Positions 1 to 7,200 of a DNA stretch of 36,361 nt are shown piece after piece (position 1 is the first letter of the stretch; every line of letters starts with the position of its first letter). The DNA lies in the IMG/VR virus record IMGVR_UViG_3300013094_000138, positions 1-36,361 of that record. One strand, given 5' to 3'. A program made the translations under genes and the position numbers. This stretch comes from a virus. The notes below the pieces were generated by a model. That model did no database searches and was not told the DNA's origin. It worked only from the letters and a program-made list of their open reading frames with translations.

Positions 1-5
1 ATCAT
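1..5 (-). CDS. Possible first codons of a gene running off the left edge
   Basis: On the minus strand an ATG lies at positions 5-3, preceded by the Shine-Dalgarno-like run AAGGGGG (positions 16-10) at a four-base spacing. The reading frame leaves the window at once, so no protein can be read. It would lie just downstream of, and co-directional with, the gene ending at 63. The call rests only on the start codon and the purine run, and chance is a real alternative. Confidence 0.2.
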
Positions 6-62
6 AGAGCCCCCTTGAGTAACTCTAGTATATAACAGTTTTATTACAAGGTCAAGATTTTT

Positions 63-851
63 TTAACCAGTTATGAAATAATAGGCATTACTACCGTTTA
101 CTTCATTAGTTATTAGTTCTTTTTCTAAATTATCGATCATTTCTTTTGACTCAGCTAGGAGCGCCGTTCCGTTTAGAGTTATTGGACTTCCTGGACCTGC
201 AATGGATCCAAATTTGCTACGAGCTTGCCCTAGCATTTGTTTACAAGTAGCCAGTGCATAGTCTTTTAACCATTGCTTACAGTAGATATCTTGAAGCAGT
301 ACCCAGTCTGGACGATAGTTATAGGTTCTACATAAAATTTGTTCGCCTTGTGCAAATGGGCGTTGTAAAATATTTAAAATATGTGTGGTTGGTTTCCATA
401 AAAATTCAATATAGCTACCAAACATACGACCTACCAATTTTTGATAACCAGCGAACGCATCGTAAGTGGCTAGGCCGCCCATCATACTGCCTGACATCAA
501 ATAAGTATTTGTATAGGCTAAATTGAACGGTTCAAAAAGTGTGCCGCCAGCACCAATGCCAGTTCGACTTCCAATGGCACGCCTGAATACTTCTCGAACT
601 GTAATTACTTCGTCAGGTAATCTATATTCATTTTGATCTTGTATAAGTTCTAAAAATAGATAGCTTTCTTCCACAGCATTGGGACTACGTTGACGATATT
701 TTATTAAAGCTCTATCTAAAGCAGTTTCGTAGTGTACAGAATCTAATTCTACATCAATCATACCATCGCCTAGCATGGTACGGCAATAATCAAACACTTT
801 GTTTCTTTCAGTTGTTGAATCTGATTGCGTCGTTGATGGTAAATCGTCCAT
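63..851 (-). CDS. Neck/connector-type virion structural protein (gp13-like candidate)
   Basis: 262-residue protein that I read as a head-tail connector (neck) component. The N-terminal half has a short helical region followed by a 'YRLPDEVITVREVF' segment, a form seen in connector-type proteins. The centre is rich in Gly, Met, Phe and Tyr (residues ~95-145). The C-terminal part has 'SPITLNGTALLAESKE' followed by a charged helix, a signature I associate with gp13-type proteins of marine T4-like phages. The start is supported by AAGAGGA about eight bases upstream of the ATG and by a late-promoter-like GCTAAATA at 877-870. Placement beside gp14/gp15 homologues fits a neck role, but in T4 genes 13-14-15 run in one direction whereas this gene is divergent from its neighbours. 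Structural class is fairly sure; gp13 equivalence is tentative. Confidence 0.6.
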   Translation of the reverse strand: MDDLPSTTQSDSTTERNKVFDYCRTMLGDGMIDVELDSVHYETALDRALIKYRQRSPNAVEESYLFLELIQDQNEYRLPDEVITVREVFRRAIGSRTGIGAGGTLFEPFNLAYTNTYLMSGSMMGGLATYDAFAGYQKLVGRMFGSYIEFLWKPTTHILNILQRPFAQGEQILCRTYNYRPDWVLLQDIYCKQWLKDYALATCKQMLGQARSKFGSIAGPGSPITLNGTALLAESKEMIDNLEKELITNEVNGSNAYYFITG

Positions 852-895
852 ATTTTAATCCTCTTACTATATTTAGCTAAGATAAATATGTTACT
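852..895. promoter_or_regulatory. 44-bp divergent intergenic region with two late-promoter-like motifs
   Basis: This short gap separates two divergently transcribed structural genes. On the minus strand GCTAAATA (877-870) lies 19 bases from the ATG at 851, with AAGAGGA between them, which is a normal late-promoter and ribosome-site layout. On the plus strand GATAAATA (881-888) matches the T4/cyanophage late consensus (TATAAATA/NATAAATA) but is only seven bases from the ATG at 896. That leaves no room for a leader with a ribosome-binding site. The two motifs sit back to back, three bases apart. Motif matching is by eye. Confidence 0.45.
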
Positions 896-2353
896 ATGCC
901 AAGACTTTCTTTATACCGTCCCGAAAAGGGTTCAGACTATAAGTTTATAGATCGCAACGCCAGTGAGATGTTTCAAGCTGGCGGTACTGATGTTTACTTA
1001 CACAAATATTTAGGTACTAATAATACAGAAAATAATGCTACCGCTGATAAACCCGTTTATCCTAGCACTAGCGTGACTAATATTCAAGATTTATTATTTT
1101 TAGAAAATCGTGATAGGACTTACGATAAAGAAATTTATAGAATTCGTGGACTATACAATGTTCAAAATATAGATTTTAATCTAAGTCAATTTGGTCTTTT
1201 TATAGATAACGATACACTTTACATGACTGTACACATTAATGATTTTATTAAGTATGTTGGTCGTAAACCTATTAGTGGTGATGTTATAGAACTACCACAT
1301 CTGCGAGATGAGTTTGCGTTGGGCGATTTTGATGTTGCTATGCCCAGATATTATGTTATTGAAGATGTTGGTCGTGCCAGCGAGGGATTCAGTGTCACTT
1401 GGTTCCCTCATCTTTACAGGTTAAAAATTAAAAAAATTGTTGATAGTCAACAATACAAAGATATTTTTGATCAACCTGCAAAAGATGCCAACGGTGATCC
1501 TACAAATAATACACTAAGAGATTTGCTCAGCATGTATAACACTGAGCTGTCTATTAATGATCAAGTTATAGCTCAAAGTGAAGCAGATGCTCCAGAAAGT
1601 GGATACCAAACTAGACAATATTATACTTTAGCAGCAGATCCCCTAACTGGTAAACCTGTGCTAAAAACAGCCGACGAAACAGACCTATTGGCAAGCGATA
1701 GCGGCACTTCAATCTTAGCAAGTGCACAAGATGGCGTTCCCCAAAGAAGTGGATACACAGGACATTTAATAGGGGATGGATTTCCAGTCAATGGTTACGA
1801 TTTTGGGTTTGGAGTACAATTTCCAGCCAATCCTGCTACTGATGATTTTTTCTTAAGAACCGATTATTTTCCAAATAGATTATTTAGATTTGATGGTACA
1901 CAAAGTGTGTGGATTGCTGTAGAAGATTCTGTGCGAATGACTATGACCCAAACTGATACAAGATCTACTCAAAAAACTGGATTTATTAATAACGATAACT
2001 ATACATACAACGATGCGGTAGCTACTGATTATAAGACATTGGCCATTGGCGCTACTATCGTTGAAACAATAATTCCTTACACTACGACAGCACCTTATCT
2101 TGTGTTAAAGTTTCAGACAGCTCAACAGACTATCGAATATGTTGTTGCAGACTATCAGGGACTAATTACCAGCTATCAATATACTAGTCCAACTGGCATT
2201 CAAACTGCCTGCATTAAGATTAATTTGCCAGTAATTAATTCTGTTCAGCAAACAATTCCTTATGCTGGGCAATGGACTATTACACTATATAATGCTAGAG
2301 ATGCACAACGACAAAGTTTAAGTAAGGCACTAAAACCAAGGGCAGATTTATAA
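896..2353 (+). CDS. gp14: Neck protein, gp14-like, with long C-terminal extension
   Basis: 485-residue structural protein resembling T4 gp14, which with gp13 closes the portal vertex and forms the neck for tail attachment. The stretch 'FIKYVGRKPISGDVIELPHL' (residues ~118-137) matches the T4 pattern of a hydrophobic core, then 'GKEPKEGDLIYFP'. The 'GGTDVYLHKYLG' region near residue 28 and the following aromatic/Pro segment resemble the 'VECYYVPREYV' region of gp14. At 485 residues it is almost twice T4 gp14 (about 256). The extra part after residue ~250 is Thr/Ser/Asp-rich and probably a surface domain. The stop overlaps the next ATG (TAATG), indicating translational coupling to gp15. No good Shine-Dalgarno precedes the ATG. 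The family call rests on local patterns and context. Confidence 0.6.
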   Translation: MPRLSLYRPEKGSDYKFIDRNASEMFQAGGTDVYLHKYLGTNNTENNATADKPVYPSTSVTNIQDLLFLENRDRTYDKEIYRIRGLYNVQNIDFNLSQFGLFIDNDTLYMTVHINDFIKYVGRKPISGDVIELPHLRDEFALGDFDVAMPRYYVIEDVGRASEGFSVTWFPHLYRLKIKKIVDSQQYKDIFDQPAKDANGDPTNNTLRDLLSMYNTELSINDQVIAQSEADAPESGYQTRQYYTLAADPLTGKPVLKTADETDLLASDSGTSILASAQDGVPQRSGYTGHLIGDGFPVNGYDFGFGVQFPANPATDDFFLRTDYFPNRLFRFDGTQSVWIAVEDSVRMTMTQTDTRSTQKTGFINNDNYTYNDAVATDYKTLAIGATIVETIIPYTTTAPYLVLKFQTAQQTIEYVVADYQGLITSYQYTSPTGIQTACIKINLPVINSVQQTIPYAGQWTITLYNARDAQRQSLSKALKPRADL

Positions 2354-3801
2354 TGGAATTTTTCTACGATGGGCAAATTAGACGGTACATCACACAAGTA
2401 ATTCGTGTGTTTAGTAATTTTGTGGTACAATATAGTGATGGCACACTGCGCCGAATACCTGTAATGTATGGGGATGCTGACCGACAAGTTGCTAGTATTA
2501 TTAGAAGTAATACTGAAAATAAAGTTAATAGTGTGCCTAGAATCAGTGTGTATGTTACTGCATTAGCCTTAGATAAAGAAAGACTTTCTGATGCAACTTT
2601 TATCAGTAAAGTGAATATTCGCGAAAGAGATATATCTTCTGATGGTACAACCTATAATCAAAGTCAAGGACGAAACTACACCGTAGAAAGATTAATGCCC
2701 ACACCATTTAAACTGACTTTAAAAGTAGATATTTGGGCTAGCAGTACAGAACAAAAATTACAAATACTAGAGCAGATATTGGTTTTATTTAATCCTAGTT
2801 TAGAGTTACAAACTAGTGATAACTACTTAGATTGGACCAGTTTAAGCGTGTTAAATCTTGATGATATTAGCTGGTCAAGCAAACAAGTGCCAGTTGGTAA
2901 TGATACACCAATAGATATAGCGACGCTAACTTTAGATACTCCTATATGGATCAGTCCGCCAGTTAAAGTTAAAAGGCTTGGAGTTATTACAAAAATTATT
3001 ACCAGTTTATGGGGAACATCAGCAACTTCAGGCAATTACATTGAAGGATTAGGGGACGATCCTATTGCTGGAACTGTGTCTTTTGGAGATCTAATTGATC
3101 AAATAGTTACTACAATCAGTGGATACAAGTTGGAAGTGTATGGTTCGCAAGTAATTGCCCTTAATTCAGCAGAAAGCGTTTTGCCCAATGAACCTTCATT
3201 AAATCCTGCGCCTGTGAGACAAGGTACACCGATAAGCTGGTTAGAAATATTTGCTACAGCAGGAGGCAAATATGTTGCCGGTAGTAGCACAATATACCTA
3301 TTACAACCTAACGGATCGTATGTGGTAGGAACTGTTGCTATAAACAGTTTAGACCCTACAATTCTACAAGTTAATTGGAATCCTGACACTCTGACAACAA
3401 ATACTGGAATTGATAGTAATGGCGTTTTAGAAGGTGCAGTAAATTACAACGGAGCCGGTAGTTATAGACCTAACAGTCCTGGTACTTTTGATGCTATAAT
3501 AAATCCACAAACTTACACCCCAACCCATTTAGTAGCAGGAACTAGATATCTAATCATAGAAGATATAGGAGCGCAAGGAGTTACTACTGAAGTATGGGGA
3601 TCACTGGTAGCAACCGCTAATGACATCATTGAATGGACTGGTTCAGCATGGAAAATAATTTTTAATAGTAGTCAAGAAACAACCACTATGATATGGCAAA
3701 CTAATATATACACTGGAGTTCAATATCTTTGGAATGGAGTTTCCTGGGTCAAGAGCTACGAAGGTGAATATCCAGCAAGTCAATGGAAAATAGTATTATA
3801 A
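2353..3801 (+). CDS. gp15: Tail sheath stabilizer/terminator protein, gp15-like, extended
   Basis: 482-residue homologue of T4 gp15, the hexameric ring that caps the tail tube and sheath and binds the neck. The N-terminus 'FFYDGQIRRYITQVIRVFSN' parallels T4 'YFYNSSFRRYATLMGDLFSN', followed by a similar 'RIPVMYG' strand. 'MPTPFKLTLKVDIWA' and 'ILEQILVLFNPSLELQ' (residues ~116-157) match T4 'NPSPIKMIYELSIF' and 'IVEQILPYFQPHF'. 'WISPPVKVKRLGVI' near residue 200 matches the T4 'WMYPPV' region. After residue ~215 comes a C-terminal extension of about 265 residues absent from T4 gp15 (272 residues), ending in a Trp-rich 'WNGVSWVKSYEGEYP' motif. The ATG overlaps the stop of the gp14-like gene by one base. 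The following Nudix gene starts 19 bases before this stop. Confidence 0.78.
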   Translation: MEFFYDGQIRRYITQVIRVFSNFVVQYSDGTLRRIPVMYGDADRQVASIIRSNTENKVNSVPRISVYVTALALDKERLSDATFISKVNIRERDISSDGTTYNQSQGRNYTVERLMPTPFKLTLKVDIWASSTEQKLQILEQILVLFNPSLELQTSDNYLDWTSLSVLNLDDISWSSKQVPVGNDTPIDIATLTLDTPIWISPPVKVKRLGVITKIITSLWGTSATSGNYIEGLGDDPIAGTVSFGDLIDQIVTTISGYKLEVYGSQVIALNSAESVLPNEPSLNPAPVRQGTPISWLEIFATAGGKYVAGSSTIYLLQPNGSYVVGTVAINSLDPTILQVNWNPDTLTTNTGIDSNGVLEGAVNYNGAGSYRPNSPGTFDAIINPQTYTPTHLVAGTRYLIIEDIGAQGVTTEVWGSLVATANDIIEWTGSAWKIIFNSSQETTTMIWQTNIYTGVQYLWNGVSWVKSYEGEYPASQWKIVL

Positions 3802-4232
3802 AAGAATCAATAGTCTGTAGCGGTGCATTGTTTTATGCTAAAACAACTGGTCGATTTTTATTGTTACAGAAACGCCAAGGCAAACACGAAGGCACTTGGG
3901 GACTTGTAGGAGGTACCACTATAAGTGGTGAAACTCCCTGGGAAGGGTTGCAACGTGAGATACAGGAAGAAATCGGAAGTATTCCTGTTATAATTAAAAC
4001 TATTCCTTTAGAAACATTTGTCAGTAATGACAATGTGTTTAATTTTCATACTTACTTGTGCGTAATTGAAAATGAATTTGTCCCTGTTTTAAGTAACGAG
4101 CATCAAGGTTGGGCTTGGGCCACTATTGATCGAGCTCCTAAGCCATTGCATCAAGGTTTACGAAATAGTTTTTCTAGCAAAATTATTCGTACTAAACTAC
4201 AAACAGTATTTGATCTAGTTGATTTAATCTAA
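3783..4232 (+). CDS. Nudix hydrolase
   Basis: 149-residue Nudix-fold pyrophosphohydrolase, which hydrolyses a nucleoside diphosphate linked to another group using Mg2+ held by the Nudix box. The box is complete: G44, five residues, E50, seven residues, then R58-E59-I60-Q61-E62-E63-I64-G65 (consensus Gx5Ex7REUxEExGU; the final hydrophobic position is Ser66). It is preceded by 'GTWGLVGG' and by an N-terminal strand 'GALFYAKTTGRFLLLQKRQG', both normal for the fold. Substrate cannot be read; ADP-ribose, NADH, dinucleoside polyphosphates, dNTPs and capped RNA are all possible. T4 also has a Nudix enzyme (NudE), but not inside its neck operon. The start overlaps the end of gp15 by 19 bases in another frame, so expression is probably coupled to late structural genes. 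A hairpin terminator follows directly. Confidence 0.88.
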   Translation: MENSIIKESIVCSGALFYAKTTGRFLLLQKRQGKHEGTWGLVGGTTISGETPWEGLQREIQEEIGSIPVIIKTIPLETFVSNDNVFNFHTYLCVIENEFVPVLSNEHQGWAWATIDRAPKPLHQGLRNSFSSKIIRTKLQTVFDLVDLI

Positions 4233-4262
4233 AAAAGCACTCCTAAGAGTGCTTTTTGTTTT
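4231..4262. terminator. Bidirectional intrinsic terminator between convergent genes
   Basis: A perfect 11-bp stem (4232-4242 with 4247-4257, sequence AAAAAGCACTC) with loop CTAA is flanked by A-tracts on the left and T-tracts on the right. It therefore reads as a Rho-independent terminator on both strands. It overlaps the stop of the Nudix gene and lies six bases before the stop codon of the large minus-strand gene, so it serves two convergent transcripts. Confidence 0.88.
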
Positions 4263-7200
4263 TTACGCTTGAGCTTCGCCCCATCGTAGAACCAAGTTCT
4301 GATTAAGGGGTGTTCCTTGTGTAATATAAGCATTGATAAACAATACATCGCAACCATTAGGATAAGTACCTCTGCCACCAATTGGTGTGTTGGTCAATTC
4401 TTTAAATGGTGTCAAATCTAGAGCGTCTTTGTTAGCTGGTGAATTTACATATGAAAATACAGTTTCACCTGGTAAGGCATAAGTTCCTCTACTGAACTGA
4501 ACAATTGAACTAGCAGAAACAGCAGTAACAATAGCAAAGTTAAAAGTAATGGTAAGACTATTAATTGCAGTAACTTTGGTTAACCCTTGACAAGCGTTGG
4601 TAGTTGCTGGAAAAAATACATCATCTCCTACTTTAATACCGGTTGTACTGACAACAGTCATACTTAGCGCACCCACACCTAATCCGCCAACATTGGTGAT
4701 AGTGGTAAAATTATTTGCACTATTTGTAAACACCATTGAAGAGCCAGGAGCAACTTGACTGAAACTTGGTTGTCCACTTGGATTCACAGCTGAACTCAAA
4801 CTGGCCCATTGAATATTTGATAGTGCAGGATAATTGCTAGGATTTAAAATTCCTTCAATAACAATCGCTGTATTAGCATTACTTGTATTACCCGCACACG
4901 ATTCAAGTGTTTGTAACAAGAAACTAGCGCGATTGATCAGTTCACGACCGCCTAAATCACCAGTTAATGCATTACTTACGCTAGGTGCTAATCGTACTGC
5001 AAAAGCGGTAGTTTTCTTAGTTGAAATATTTACATTAGGCTGACTGTAGTTGAAAATATATGAACGGTCAGTATCAAATCCACCGTCTTGTACAAAAGCT
5101 GCTCCCCAGTGGCTAACTACTGGGCTGGCAGTGCCGTTTATTTGTATTACACCGGTATTAGGAGTGTGAGTAGCTGCACTACCTGCTCCAAATGTTTTAT
5201 ATCCACCAACTGCCCATGGTACTATGCTTTGTCCTCTATTAGCTATGCTTGTTAACAAAAGAGCGTTCACAGTCATATAATAATTGGTATTAGATGCACC
5301 ATAAGGATTGTAAGTGTAAGTGGTTAAACCAGTTACTGGAGCAGATAACCCTGCGTTAGAAGATAAAGTTATAGTATTAGTACCAATACTAGCAATATAA
5401 TATGTCTGCCCTGAAACTATACCACCCATGCTTAAACCAAATGGATGTATAAAAACTATAGGTTGACCAGTAGCCATATTAGCTGTTGATCCTACAGTAA
5501 TAGTATTACCTCCGCTGATGGCTGTTGCTATGGTGTTAATTTTAGCTGTGTATTGTATAATTTCATTGTCTATATATACTGTGGCAAAACCAGTACCAGC
5601 GTTGACTGTGCTAGGAGTTGGGAAGATTGAAGTGTCGTTAACTGGAATTACTAAATCAGTAGGAGATACCGAAACTGTTCCTACCGTCCATGTTCTTGCT
5701 GCTTCATTTTGTACTTCATAACGCACTGGTATATTACCGGTACGCATCCAACCTTCGTTGTTCAGATTGTTGTTTCTCAAACGATGTACTGTTACAAATT
5801 TGCCTTCTGGGCCACGCATCATCCAGTCAATGAATCCAGCACCGTACCATGTCCATTGCAATCCAACCATCTGCATTTTCCAAGGATTCAGCAGATATCC
5901 GCTGGGGTTAAATGGGCCATTTGAGCCGTCCATGCGATCGGTATTCCATTTACTCTGTGGAACAATATAGTCTATAGTTTTGGTCATTTTGATACCATAT
6001 AGATTACTGTAACCACGGAATTGAGGATTTACATACATCAATGTGTCAGATACTACCTGTGTAATCATATGGCTCATACCTCTAATTACAACACGATCTC
6101 CAACATATAATTGAGATGTAAATCTAGTGTTTATACCAATAATTTGCCCGCTGCCTACTACGGCATTGATAGTACCTGCCAATTGATAAGTGCTGGATCG
6201 TCTCACTATTGAAACATTCTGACCATCATACTGGAAAAATACTCCGTTTTGTTCGTCATATGTGCCTGAACGCACTGTGGAACCATACCAGTTAGTCAAA
6301 CTTAGAAAGCATGGATCGTTGATACTAGCATAAGTAGTGGCAGCGGTAGATGCTAGAGCAGATTGGGCTACTACTAACAAATTTCTTTCGTCTATGATAC
6401 CAGCAACGGTATAGTTTCCATTAAACCCTGAAGAAACTACACCTGTTAACAACACTCCTGCGCCAACTTGACAACCATGATCTACATCATCGGTAACTAT
6501 TTGAATAATCGAAGTTAATGTTGCAGTTGCACCCGATACAGCACTGGTCGATGTAAACACTGCAGCGGTGTTAGCAATAACATTAGCTAGTGTAGTGGCG
6601 ATCGTAATTAAAGTAACATTGGTACCGCCTACTAGTACGTAATATGTTCCTGCAGCAAAATTGTTTGTAGTGGTAATTGATCCACTGACTATGATAGCTT
6701 GCCCAGTTACATAAGTTCCTTGAGTAATTGTAACAACTCCCGCACTAGTAACATTAGTTATGGCTAAACCAGTTACATAGTTTGTAGTACCTGTATAAGA
6801 AAATACAGTTCTCACATAGTAGTTTGGCGCCATTAACAAACCAGTGTTAAAGTTAATACCTTTACCTGATTGATATCGAATGTATTTTTTACTCATACGG
6901 ATTGCCTGTGCACCGTGACTTGGTAGACCTGTTCCTAGTTGTACGCCGCCATCAAACGGTCTATGTGAATAAAAACTATCTGGTCTAGCATACAATATAG
7001 CGCTGATAGTGCCACTAATAATTCCAACTCCTCGCGCAGTGTAAGTGAATTGGTTAGCTATTGTTACACCGTTCACTGTATTAGTAGAAATATTTTCTAC
7101 AAAGAACGGTCCGGTAGCTAAAGTATGATTGTTAAATCCGCTTTCGCTAGACACATACATGTTAATTGTGTCTCCAGGAGTAAAACCGTGCGGACTGTAA

